DNA of 21,575 bases from the NCBI GenBank assembly GCA_047623825.1, contig JBLHOS010000053.1, positions 1 through 21,575 on the forward strand, in the 5' to 3' direction. The notes beneath the pieces are model-generated. The model was given only the letters and a program-made list of their open reading frames with translations. It searched no databases and had not been told where the DNA came from. A program made the position numbers and the translations under genes. The DNA is from JBLHOS01 sp047623825. Lineage in GTDB: Bacteria > Pseudomonadota > Alphaproteobacteria > Rhodobacterales > Rhodobacteraceae. How positions within the stretch are numbered: the first letter of the stretch is position 1; every line of letters begins with the position of its first letter. Shown one piece after another: positions 8,176 to 15,607 of the stretch.

Positions 8176-9675
8176 ATGCAAGAGCTTAGCCACTGGATCA
8201 ACGGCCAACATGTCAAAGGGACATCCGGCCGATTTGCTGACGTGATGAACCCCGCCACCGGCGAAGTTCAGGCCCGTGTGCCGCTGGCTTCAACCGCTGA
8301 GCTGGACGCCGCCGTCGCTGACGCCGCCGCCGCACAACCCAAATGGGCGGCACAGAACCCGCAAAAACGCGCCCGCGTGATGATGGCATTTGTCCAACTG
8401 ATCAACCGCGACATGGATAAGCTGGCCGAGGCCCTCAGCCGCGAACACGGCAAAACTATCCCCGACGCCAAAGGCGACGTGCAGCGTGGCCTTGAAGTAG
8501 TGGAATTCTGTATTGGTGCGCCCCACCTTCTAAAGGGTGACTTTACCGACAGTGCCGGCCCCGGCATCGATATGTATTCCCTGCGCCAACCCTTGGGCGT
8601 GGCCGCTGGCATAACGCCGTTCAACTTCCCCGCGATGATCCCATTGTGGAAAATGGCCCCGGCCCTGGTCTGCGGCAACGCATTCATCCTCAAACCATCT
8701 GAGCGCGACCCGTCCGTTCCGCTGATGCTGGCCGAATTGCTAAAAGAGGCCGGATTGCCAGATGGCATCCTGCAGGTCATCAACGGCGATAAGGAAAGCG
8801 TCGATGCGATCCTTGATAACCCAACAATTGCCGGTATCGGCTTTGTCGGTTCCACCCCGATTGCTGAATACATCTACGCGCGTGGCTGTGCGAACGGCAA
8901 ACGGGTTCAGTGTTTTGGCGGTGCCAAGAACCACATGATCATCATGCCCGACGCCGACCTGGATCAGGCCGCCGATGCGCTGGTTGGTGCAGGCTACGGT
9001 GCGGCTGGTGAGCGTTGCATGGCAATTTCGGTGGCGGTCCCAGTTGGCGATGAGACGGCCGATCGCCTGATGGCAAAGCTAATCCCACGGGTTGAGGCAC
9101 TGAAAGTTGGGCCCTACACCGCTGGCAAAGACGTGGATTACGGCCCCGTCATCACCGCCGCTGCCAAGGCCAATATCGAACGTCTGGTCCAGACCGGCAT
9201 CGATCAGGGCGCTGAATTGTTGGTCGATGGCCGCAATTTCAACCTTCAGGGTTATGAGGATGGCTTTTTCGTCGGCCCGCATCTGTTTGATCGCGTGACC
9301 AAGGACATGGACATCTACAAGTATGAGATCTTTGGCCCCGTCCTGTCGACCGTCCGCGCCCAAAACTACGAAGAGGCGTTGGCCCTTGCGATGGACAACG
9401 AATACGGCAACGGCACCGCGATTTTCACCCGTGACGGCGACACTGCGCGTGATTTCGCGGCCCGCGTGAATATCGGCATGGTCGGCATCAATGTGCCCAT
9501 TCCGGTGCCTTTGGCCTACCACACGTTCGGCGGCTGGAAGAAATCAGGCTTTGGTGATCTTAACCAACACGGGCCAGACGCGTTCCGGTTCTATACCCGC
9601 ACCAAAACAGTCACCGCGCGCTGGCCGTCAGGCATCAAAGAGGGCGGTGAGTTTTCCATCCCAGTGATGGAATAA
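8176..9675 (+). CDS. mmsA: Methylmalonate-semialdehyde dehydrogenase (CoA-acylating)
   Basis: A 499-aa member of the aldehyde dehydrogenase superfamily that converts methylmalonate semialdehyde, NAD+ and CoA to propionyl-CoA, the last step of the distal valine pathway. Key segments are SHWINGQHVKGTSGR at the N-terminus, GVAAGITPFNFPAMIPLWKM (nucleotide pocket), GFVGSTPIAEYIYARG, and the active-site Cys at residue 281 in GAAGERCMAISV, the form specific to this CoA-dependent subfamily. It ends with GGWKKSGFGDLNQHGPDAFR and a short tail. The frame opens at 8161, but GGGAGAG at 8163-8169 sits at proper distance from ATG 8176, giving MQELSHWING as in homologues. A strong terminator follows the gene, so it is probably transcribed alone under the divergent LysR regulator. 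Confidence 0.95.
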   Translation: MQELSHWINGQHVKGTSGRFADVMNPATGEVQARVPLASTAELDAAVADAAAAQPKWAAQNPQKRARVMMAFVQLINRDMDKLAEALSREHGKTIPDAKGDVQRGLEVVEFCIGAPHLLKGDFTDSAGPGIDMYSLRQPLGVAAGITPFNFPAMIPLWKMAPALVCGNAFILKPSERDPSVPLMLAELLKEAGLPDGILQVINGDKESVDAILDNPTIAGIGFVGSTPIAEYIYARGCANGKRVQCFGGAKNHMIIMPDADLDQAADALVGAGYGAAGERCMAISVAVPVGDETADRLMAKLIPRVEALKVGPYTAGKDVDYGPVITAAAKANIERLVQTGIDQGAELLVDGRNFNLQGYEDGFFVGPHLFDRVTKDMDIYKYEIFGPVLSTVRAQNYEEALALAMDNEYGNGTAIFTRDGDTARDFAARVNIGMVGINVPIPVPLAYHTFGGWKKSGFGDLNQHGPDAFRFYTRTKTVTARWPSGIKEGGEFSIPVME

Positions 9676-9701
9676 CCCTCTCGCCCAAATGAAAGAATGA
9701 C

Positions 9702-9732
9702 AAAGGCCTCGCATCTTGCGGGGCCTTTTTTT
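9702..9732 (+). terminator. Rho-independent terminator after mmsA
   Basis: Arms 9702-9713 and 9717-9728 (AAAGGCCTCGCA / TGCGGGGCCTTT, one G-T pair) are separated by a 3-base loop and followed by a run of seven T. It should end the mmsA transcript and separate it from the NYN-domain gene. Confidence 0.9.
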
Positions 9733-9819
9733 GTGAACGAATGTCGAGTGTGGGCACTTATGCTCTTCTAGGAAATCCTGAGCTACGTTTCTGAAAATGG
9801 CATTTGACTGAGTGATATC

Positions 9820-10587
9820 ATGAAGCGAGAACCGACTACGTTAGGCGATATACTCATGCCGCTGGACCCCAGAAAATCGGGTTTCGATCTAGGTACTTGG
9901 TTGCGTAACATCTTGAATACGGTGCTGAGCTTTTCGCTGCTAACGGCGAATTTCGCTCTGCCTTTGTGGTGGTTTTTGATGCGTCCCGATATGGACAGAA
10001 ATGTCATGCTGGTCCTTTTCGCGGCACTGATTGCAGCGTGGTTTTTTGTCTATCGCTGGCTGCATGCCACAAAGCCCCATTATTTGCTGGCCAATGATCG
10101 TCAGGGGTTCATGCGTGATCTACGATTGGATGCGAAAACGGCCATTTTTGACGGCAACAATATTTACCATTTTGGCCACGATAACGGACTGGATGCCCAA
10201 CCGCTTGGGGAGATCGCGAACCAACTTCGGACCCAAGGGTATCGCGTCGTTTGTTTCTTTGATGCCAATATTTTTTACACGCTCATCGAACATGGTGCAT
10301 TCTCAAGTGATCAACATCATTCGTTGGCGTTGCTTGAAGACATTTTCGGGCTGAGAACAGATGAAATCTATGTGGTGCCCAGTCGGGTTCAGGCTGATGA
10401 ATACATACTGGAAGCCCTGAAACACCTGCCCATATCTTTTGCTGTGACCAACGACCAATTCCGCGACTACGCCAAAAAATACCCAACGGTGATGAAGGAA
10501 AATCTGTGGCGCAAAGGTGTAGTGATTTCAAGAAATGAGATCAAATTGCTGCAACATCAGCTCCAAAGGCCAATTCGGTTGAGTTAG
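9820..10587 (+). CDS. Membrane-anchored NYN/PIN-fold protein, Regnase (Zc3h12a)-like nuclease
   Basis: A 255-aa protein with two membrane helices (about residues 31-55 and 61-80) and a C-terminal cytoplasmic domain from about 100. The domain has the aspartate pattern of NYN/PIN nucleases, closest to Zc3h12a-like RNases: FDGNNIYHFG (D111, N114), VVCFFDAN (D148), VQADEYIL (D193, E194) and FAVTNDQFRDY (D212, D216). The last block strongly resembles the VSNDxYRD motif of Regnase. These acidic residues bind Mg2+ for endonucleolytic RNA cleavage in studied relatives. Anchoring such a domain by two helices is unusual. The ribosome binding site is weak (GAGTGAT), and a second ATG at codon 13 is possible. 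The gene lies alone between mmsA and the acyl-CoA dehydrogenase, interrupting the valine block. Fold assignment is confident; RNase activity is inferred. Confidence 0.8.
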   Translation: MKREPTTLGDILMPLDPRKSGFDLGTWLRNILNTVLSFSLLTANFALPLWWFLMRPDMDRNVMLVLFAALIAAWFFVYRWLHATKPHYLLANDRQGFMRDLRLDAKTAIFDGNNIYHFGHDNGLDAQPLGEIANQLRTQGYRVVCFFDANIFYTLIEHGAFSSDQHHSLALLEDIFGLRTDEIYVVPSRVQADEYILEALKHLPISFAVTNDQFRDYAKKYPTVMKENLWRKGVVISRNEIKLLQHQLQRPIRLS

Positions 10588-10646
10588 ACAGGTAAACTCA
10601 CAAACGCTTAGTGGCGACGCTTGCAATACTCTTGCAACGATTGTTA

Positions 10647-10664
10647 ATTAAACGAGCGTTCAAT
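10647..10664. promoter_or_regulatory. TetR-type palindromic operator candidate before the valine operon
   Basis: ATTAAACG-AG-CGTTCAAT is an 18-bp inverted repeat with a single mismatched pair. Its AACG-N2-CGTT core is typical of TetR/AcrR-family operators that control fatty-acid and branched-chain acyl-CoA genes. It ends 25 bp before the GTG start of the acyl-CoA dehydrogenase, where it could block transcription initiation. No TetR gene is in the window. Confidence 0.5.
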
Positions 10665-10689
10665 TCTGATAAGCTTGGGAGGAGTTTTC

Positions 10690-11835
10690 GTGGATTTTGC
10701 CCTCAGCGACGAACAGGTCGCCATCTTCGATATGGCCAAGGCGTTTGGCGACGAACATATCGCCCCCTTTGCCCGCCAATGGGAACGGGACGGAACCATC
10801 CCAAAAGAGCTGTGGCCGCAACTGGCCGAACTGGGATTTGGCGGCCTCTATGTATCTGAAGAAATGGGCGGATCAGGCTTGTCGCGGTTGGATGCGACTT
10901 TGGTTTTTGAGGCGCTGAGCATGGCTTGCCCGTCGGTCGCGGCCTTCTTGTCGATCCACAATATGTGCGCAGCCATGATCGACACCTTTGCCAGCGATGA
11001 GATGAAGGCCCGCCTTTTGCCATCTGTCCTTCGCATGAACACAGTCATGTCGTACTGCTTGACGGAACCCGGCAGCGGGTCGGATGCGGCTGCGTTGAAA
11101 ACCCGCGCCACACGCACAAATGAGGGCTTCAGCCTGACCGGAACCAAGGCGTTCATTTCAGGCGGTGGCTACTCTGACGCCTACGTCGTTATGGCGCGCA
11201 CCGGCGAAGATGGACCGCGTGGAATCTCAGCACTTGTGGTTGAAGACGGCGCAGAGGGGCTGTCGTTTGGTGGGCTAGAGGATAAAATGGGCTGGCGATC
11301 CCAACCAACCCGACAAGTCCAGTTAGACAATTGCAATATAATATCAGAAAATTTACTGGGAGAAGAAGGAAAAGGTTTCACATATGCGATGAAAGGGCTG
11401 GATGGCGGTCGCCTGAACATCGCGGCATGTTCGCTGGGTGCAGCCCAGTCCGCTTTGACCGCAACATTGACCTATATGGGGGAGCGTAAGGCATTTGGTA
11501 AACCCATCGACCAGTTTCAGGCTCTGCAATTCCGCTTAGCAGATATGGAAATTGAGTTATCCGCCGCGCGCACATTCCTACATCACGCCGCATGGAAACT
11601 GGATTCAGGCGCGCCAGATGCAACCAAATTCTGTGCCATGGCCAAGAAATTCGTGACCGAGGCCGGCAGCCACGTTGCCGATCAATGTCTGCAATTACAT
11701 GGTGGATACGGCTATCTGGCCGACTATGGCATCGAAAAAACTGTGCGAGATCTGAGGGTTCACCAGATTTTGGAAGGAACTAACGAAATTATGCGCCTGA
11801 TTGTCAGCCGCCAAATGCTAGAGGATCGCGCCTGA
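10690..11835 (+). CDS. Acyl-CoA dehydrogenase, probable isobutyryl-CoA dehydrogenase
   Basis: A 381-aa FAD enzyme that should oxidise isobutyryl-CoA to methacrylyl-CoA in valine breakdown. Visible family blocks are MSYCLTEPGSGSDAAALKT (FAD and substrate contact), GTKAFISGGGYSDAYVVMAR, GERKAFGKPIDQFQALQFRLADM, and HGGYGYLADYGIEKTVRDLR followed by ILEGTNEIMR. The Glu at residue 362 in LEGTNE is the catalytic base of the short/branched-chain class. The start is GTG at 10690, with GGGAGGAG 5 bases upstream; the upstream TTG at 10675 lies inside the approach to that ribosome binding site and is unlikely. Its stop overlaps the next ATG (TGATG), so it is translationally coupled to the hydrolase. Substrate is deduced from the neighbours, not from the protein alone. 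Confidence 0.9.
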   Translation: MDFALSDEQVAIFDMAKAFGDEHIAPFARQWERDGTIPKELWPQLAELGFGGLYVSEEMGGSGLSRLDATLVFEALSMACPSVAAFLSIHNMCAAMIDTFASDEMKARLLPSVLRMNTVMSYCLTEPGSGSDAAALKTRATRTNEGFSLTGTKAFISGGGYSDAYVVMARTGEDGPRGISALVVEDGAEGLSFGGLEDKMGWRSQPTRQVQLDNCNIISENLLGEEGKGFTYAMKGLDGGRLNIAACSLGAAQSALTATLTYMGERKAFGKPIDQFQALQFRLADMEIELSAARTFLHHAAWKLDSGAPDATKFCAMAKKFVTEAGSHVADQCLQLHGGYGYLADYGIEKTVRDLRVHQILEGTNEIMRLIVSRQMLEDRA

Positions 11836-12866
11836 TGTCCGATATTCATATCCGGGTTGAGGGGCGTGTCGGTCGGATCACTCTGAACCGGCCAAAGGCA
11901 TTGAACGCTGTCACCTATCAGATGTGTCTGGACATTGATCAGGCCCTGCAAAATTGGGCCGGGGATGATGCAGTTGCGATGGTATTGATTGATGCCGTGG
12001 GCGACCGTGCGTTTAGTGCGGGCGGTGATTTGGGTGAGATGTACGCCACCGGCACCGCAGGCAACTTCGACTACGGTCGCCGGTTCTGGCGCGACGAATA
12101 CCGCATGAATAAGCGGATGTTTGAATTTCCAAAACCGGTCGTGACCCTGCTTCAGGGGTTCACCATGGGCGGCGGCGTCGGCGTTGGGTGCCATGCGTCA
12201 CACCGGATTGTGGGCGACAGCAGTCGGATCGCGATGCCCGAATGCGGGATCGGACTGGTGCCTGATGTTGGCGGCAGTCTGTTGCTGGCCCGCGCACCCG
12301 GACGCTGCGGTGAATATCTGGGAATAACCGGCGTGCGCATGGGCCCGGGTGATGCGATCTACGCAGGCTTTGCAGACTACTATATCCCCGAAGCGCTGTG
12401 GCCAGCGCTGGTCGAAACCTTGGTCCAGACCGCCGATTGGGAGGCCGTGGACAGAGCAGCCCAACCGCAACCGTCCTCGACACTGGCGGCCGACCAAGCC
12501 CAAATCAACGCGATTTTTGGTGGTGAAACGCTTCGCGACATCCTGAATGCAGCCCGCCACGCCCCATCTGAATTTACTGAAACTGCCCTATCGAGAATCG
12601 CTAAAAATGCCGGTCTTTCAATGGCTTGCGCGGTGGAATTAATTCATCGTTCTCGCGAACGCGACCGGATGGATGTGGCCCTTGAACAAGAGTACCGCTT
12701 TACCTTTCGCGCAATGGACCAAGGTGATTTTCTTGAGGGGATCCGCGCACAAATCATCGACAAAGATCAAACGCCAATTTGGGTCCATGCGCAGGCTGAA
12801 GATGTCACCTTGGCTGAAGTCAGCAGGATGCTGCTCCCGCTAGGCGACGACAAGCTGACATTCTAG
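11835..12866 (+). CDS. 3-hydroxyisobutyryl-CoA hydrolase (enoyl-CoA hydratase/isomerase fold)
   Basis: A 343-aa crotonase-fold enzyme that should release free 3-hydroxyisobutyrate from its CoA ester. FSAGGDLGEMYATG forms part of the CoA-binding oxyanion region, MGGGVGVGCHASHRIV the second oxyanion segment, and MPECGIGLVPDVGGSLLLAR carries Glu136 and Asp144. Those positions match the catalytic Glu and Asp of HIBCH enzymes (PEtxIGLfPDVGG) and argue against a simple hydratase, as does the extra C-terminal part of about 80 residues (length 343 against about 260 for hydratases). The ATG shares bases with the preceding stop. mmsB follows with a 14-bp gap, so all three are one operon. Many databases label such proteins only as enoyl-CoA hydratase/isomerase. 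Confidence 0.87.
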   Translation: MSDIHIRVEGRVGRITLNRPKALNAVTYQMCLDIDQALQNWAGDDAVAMVLIDAVGDRAFSAGGDLGEMYATGTAGNFDYGRRFWRDEYRMNKRMFEFPKPVVTLLQGFTMGGGVGVGCHASHRIVGDSSRIAMPECGIGLVPDVGGSLLLARAPGRCGEYLGITGVRMGPGDAIYAGFADYYIPEALWPALVETLVQTADWEAVDRAAQPQPSSTLAADQAQINAIFGGETLRDILNAARHAPSEFTETALSRIAKNAGLSMACAVELIHRSRERDRMDVALEQEYRFTFRAMDQGDFLEGIRAQIIDKDQTPIWVHAQAEDVTLAEVSRMLLPLGDDKLTF

Positions 12867-12880
12867 AGATGGAGAGACAC

Positions 12881-13753
12881 ATGAAGATCGGATTTATCGG
12901 GCTGGGTAATATGGGTGGGCCGATGGCCACCAATCTGGTGGCCGCGGGTCACACCGTGATGGGCTTCGATTTGGTCGCTCCCTGCCCGCCAGGCGTGATC
13001 GAAGCGGTCAGTGCAAAGGATGCTGCAACCGGCCAAGAGATCGTGATTACCATGCTGCCCAATGGCGCGATCCTGCGCGCAGTTGCCGACCAGATCCAAC
13101 CGACAATGTCACTTGGCGCGATCCATCTCGATTGCTCAACCGTCGATGTCGCCAGCAGTCAGCATATCGCGACCCAAGCAAGTGCAGCAGGCCTGTTTGC
13201 CCTCGATGCGCCGGTGTCAGGTGGCGTCGGCGGGGCCACGGCAGGAACCCTGACCTTCATGGTTGGTGGTGCTGACGACGCTGTGGCGCGCGCCATGCCC
13301 CTGTTTGAGATCATGGGCCAAAAGGCAGTTCATTGCGGCATGCCCGGAATGGGTCAGGCCGCCAAGATTTGCAATAACATGATCCTTGGCGTTACTATGA
13401 TCGCCACCTGCGAAACCTTTGCGTTGGCCGATAAGCTGGGCCTTGATCGCGAAAAGATGTTTGACGTGGTTTCAACCTCGTCGGGCTACAGCTGGTCGAT
13501 GAACGCTTATTGCCCCGCACCGGGTATCGGACCGACCAGTCCTGCGGATAATGGCTACCTGCCCGGTTTCGCGGCTGAGCTCATGCTCAAGGATCTGCGT
13601 CTTAGTCAAGATGCCGCCGAGGCGGTCGATGCGGACACACCCATGGGGGCCGCGGCCACAGCGATTTATGAGACATTTGTCGAGGTTGAGGATGGCAAGG
13701 GCCGTGATTTCTCAGCCATGTTGCCCCGGTTTGAGGGCCGCACCCGCAGCTAA
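12881..13753 (+). CDS. mmsB: 3-hydroxyisobutyrate dehydrogenase
   Basis: A 290-aa member of the beta-hydroxyacid dehydrogenase family that oxidises 3-hydroxyisobutyrate to methylmalonate semialdehyde with NAD+. The N-terminus has the dinucleotide fold GFIGLGNMGGPMA. The substrate block is DAPVSGGVGGATAGTLTFMV, and the catalytic Lys is K162 in GQAAKICNNM. The C-terminal helical domain contains LMLKDLRLSQDAAEA, also typical. I chose ATG 12881 because GGAGAG precedes it by a few bases; a frame opening at 12869 would add MERH before the fold. It is the last gene of the operon, and its product is the substrate of the mmsA enzyme encoded upstream. Confidence 0.95.
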   Translation: MKIGFIGLGNMGGPMATNLVAAGHTVMGFDLVAPCPPGVIEAVSAKDAATGQEIVITMLPNGAILRAVADQIQPTMSLGAIHLDCSTVDVASSQHIATQASAAGLFALDAPVSGGVGGATAGTLTFMVGGADDAVARAMPLFEIMGQKAVHCGMPGMGQAAKICNNMILGVTMIATCETFALADKLGLDREKMFDVVSTSSGYSWSMNAYCPAPGIGPTSPADNGYLPGFAAELMLKDLRLSQDAAEAVDADTPMGAAATAIYETFVEVEDGKGRDFSAMLPRFEGRTRS

Positions 13754-13767
13754 TACCGAACGCCCTA

Positions 13768-13786
13768 CCGCCGCAGCTGCGGTCGG
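13768..13786 (+). terminator. GC hairpin after mmsB
   Basis: CCG-CCGC-AGCT-GCGG-T-CGG folds into a 7-bp GC stem with one bulged T and a four-base loop, 14 bases after the mmsB stop. There is no T-run directly after it on the plus strand, so termination may be partial. Further right, an A/T-rich stretch before the tRNA genes could serve as their T-rich end on the minus strand. Confidence 0.4.
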
Positions 13787-13817
13787 CGAACACATCACAA
13801 ATTATTAAAAAATAAAG

Positions 13818-13894
13818 TGGCGCGGTTGACGGGGCTCGAACCCGCGACCCCCGGCGTGACAGGCCGGTACTCTAACCAGCTGAGCTACAACCGC
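13818..13894 (-). tRNA. tRNA-Asp (GTC), copy 1
   Basis: A complete 77-base tRNA with the CCA end encoded. On the minus strand it reads a 7-bp acceptor stem GCGGTTG/CAACCGC with discriminator G, D arm GCTCAGCTGGTTAGAG, anticodon arm CCGGC-CTGTCAC-GCCGG (anticodon GTC) and T arm with GTTCGAGC. It decodes Asp codons GAC and GAU. Confidence 0.97.
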
Positions 13895-13928
13895 GCATTA
13901 CGCCGGGCTTCAAACTGAAGGATGGTGG

Positions 13929-14005
13929 TGGCGCGGTTGACGGGGCTCGAACCCGCGACCCCCGGCGTGACAGGCCGGTACTCTAACCATCTGAGCTACA
14001 ACCGC
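13929..14005 (-). tRNA. tRNA-Asp (GTC), copy 2
   Basis: A second complete tRNA-Asp, 34 bp upstream of copy 1 in transcription order. It is identical except for one D-loop base (GCTCAGATGG against GCTCAGCTGG). The 77 bases include the encoded CCA. The pair is a tandem duplication and was probably transcribed together. Confidence 0.97.
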
Positions 14006-14896
14006 TCACCATCCACCAGTGGCAAAGCCGTGGCGTGAGAGCGGGTGTATGTCGCTCGCACATCGGCGTCAAGCGTCTCACTGTGCAAAAATTACGATTA
14101 TGACACTCGTTTTGATCTGACGTGCAAAACCCGGGTCAGGTGACGGTTTTTGTCTTTTGTTCGGTATCATATGATGCCCGAAAATTACCCTGATTTGCCG
14201 CTTTGTATTTCGATCTTGCCCGCACACCCCACCGCAACGGATCTATGTCGGCGCACCGGCCCGATCTGGGCGCAAGAGCCGTGAATTCGCGGTCATAACC
14301 AAACGGCAATTGGAGCTGACCGTTTAGCCAATTCTCCTGAAACCAAGCATCCTGACGACAAGCACCCTGCCCCCCCTCAATCCGCCCCCTGCCAGACGCC
14401 CCGATGCTCAACCAGATCTTTTGCATCCCACCGTCCAAAAGCATCCGCCGCATCCCACGCAGTCTGACCCTCAGGCCAATCGGATCACCTCGGCGAGACA
14501 TCATCATCCGGCCCGCCACATGACTTTGCCCGGAAACCTTAACTGACCGATCGACGCCATAGGCCCGCAGCCTTGATGATTACCCACCAAGCGCGATTGC
14601 CTGACCCAGTTGCAGGTTCGCATCGATAATAATCATCTTTAACGCGGTCTTATCCGGGGCGATGTTGCACAGGGTGTCTGTCCAAATGCCCATCCGACGG
14701 TCAGGCGCACTCTTTCGCCCATCCCTTGCGCAGACGCGCAGTACTTCTTTTGGTGCATGTTCAAATTTGGCACAGCGCATCGGCTTGTCTGCAGGTCTGA
14801 CAACGCGGGTCCATTGCAACGCCACACCCAAAATTCAGCCGATATTCTAGCTATGTGCCAGCTGTCCGCCGCCTATATTTCATATTGCAGGTAGGA
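14006..14896. other. Unassigned region between the tRNA-Asp pair and tRNA-Val
   Basis: About 890 bp with no gene I can support. Two minus-strand frames are open: one from GTG 14519 to 14136 (127 codons, Arg/Gly-rich, containing short stretches such as FGYDREFTALAPRSGRCA) and one from TTG 14831 to 14580 (83 codons). Neither has a clear ribosome binding site, signal peptide or known motif, and the composition switches along their length. The region lies at the 3' side of tRNA-Val, a place where integrated elements decay, but I found no integrase and no copy of the tRNA end. It may be old degraded coding DNA. Confidence 0.35.
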
Positions 14897-14972
<76 letters not shown>

Positions 14973-15013
14973 GGTCGGCACCGATTACCCAAGCTGCGAG
15001 GCTTCTGCAAGCG

Positions 15014-15607
15014 CTAATCGGTCGGCAAGCGCAAGACAGTCTCTGTCCCCTGCTCAATCACGTAAATGCAGCCTTGCTCATGGTCCAATGCGGCCATTTC
15101 AGAATACTGCAGCCCCAGCAGCAATCCACGCAACGCAATTGAGGTTATTCCATGGGTCACCACAACGCTTGGCCCCGTCAGATCGTCCAGAAACGACAGG
15201 CTCCGCGCGGCCAGATCAGAATACCGTTCCCCGCCCGGCGTGTTAAGCGATAGATCAAAAACTGTATCATGGGCGAAATAACTATCCGGAGAATGTGCGG
15301 CAATCTCAGGATGGGTCTGACCCTGCCAATCCCCCATGTTCACCTCGCGCAGGCGCGGGTCTGTCAGGGGCTGAACCGCATATTCTGCAAGTGCGATGTT
15401 GGCGGTGGTCTGGGCCCTGCCCTGCGGACTGCAATAGATGGTCGCGTCAGGGTTTTTTGCGAGGATCGGCCCCAACAAAGTGCCCTGCATCGCGGCCTGC
15501 CGTCGGCCTTTTGCGGTCAGGGCACTGTCCCACGTGCCCTGGACCCGGCGCTCACGGTTCCACTCAGTCTCACCATGGCGCAAAATATAGATGGGCGGCA
15601 TGGTCAT
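15014..15607 (-). CDS. Histidine phosphatase family protein (phosphoglycerate-mutase-like)
   Basis: A 197-aa cytoplasmic enzyme of the histidine phosphatase superfamily. YILRHGETEWNRERRVQG at about residues 7-24 holds the phosphate-accepting His11. SPQGRAQTTANIAL provides the second Arg, REVNMGDWQGQTHPEI the acid/base Glu region, and VVVTHGITSIALRGLLLG the second catalytic His. The length (about 200) and the DWQG-type motif fit broad-specificity phosphatases (GpmB/CobC-like) rather than glycolytic dPGM, which is about 230-250 aa. The natural substrate is unknown. The start at 15607 gives MTMPPIYILRHG; a second ATG at 15601 is equally possible, and the Shine-Dalgarno is weak. The tRNA-Val gene follows closely on the same strand. 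Confidence 0.88.
   Translation of the reverse strand: MTMPPIYILRHGETEWNRERRVQGTWDSALTAKGRRQAAMQGTLLGPILAKNPDATIYCSPQGRAQTTANIALAEYAVQPLTDPRLREVNMGDWQGQTHPEIAAHSPDSYFAHDTVFDLSLNTPGGERYSDLAARSLSFLDDLTGPSVVVTHGITSIALRGLLLGLQYSEMAALDHEQGCIYVIEQGTETVLRLPTD

Noticed and set aside
14136..14831. Two minus-strand ORFs (127 and 83 codons) in the region before tRNA-Val
   Set aside because: Starts are GTG and TTG without Shine-Dalgarno, no motifs or membrane segments are seen, and composition drifts; described only as part of an unassigned region.
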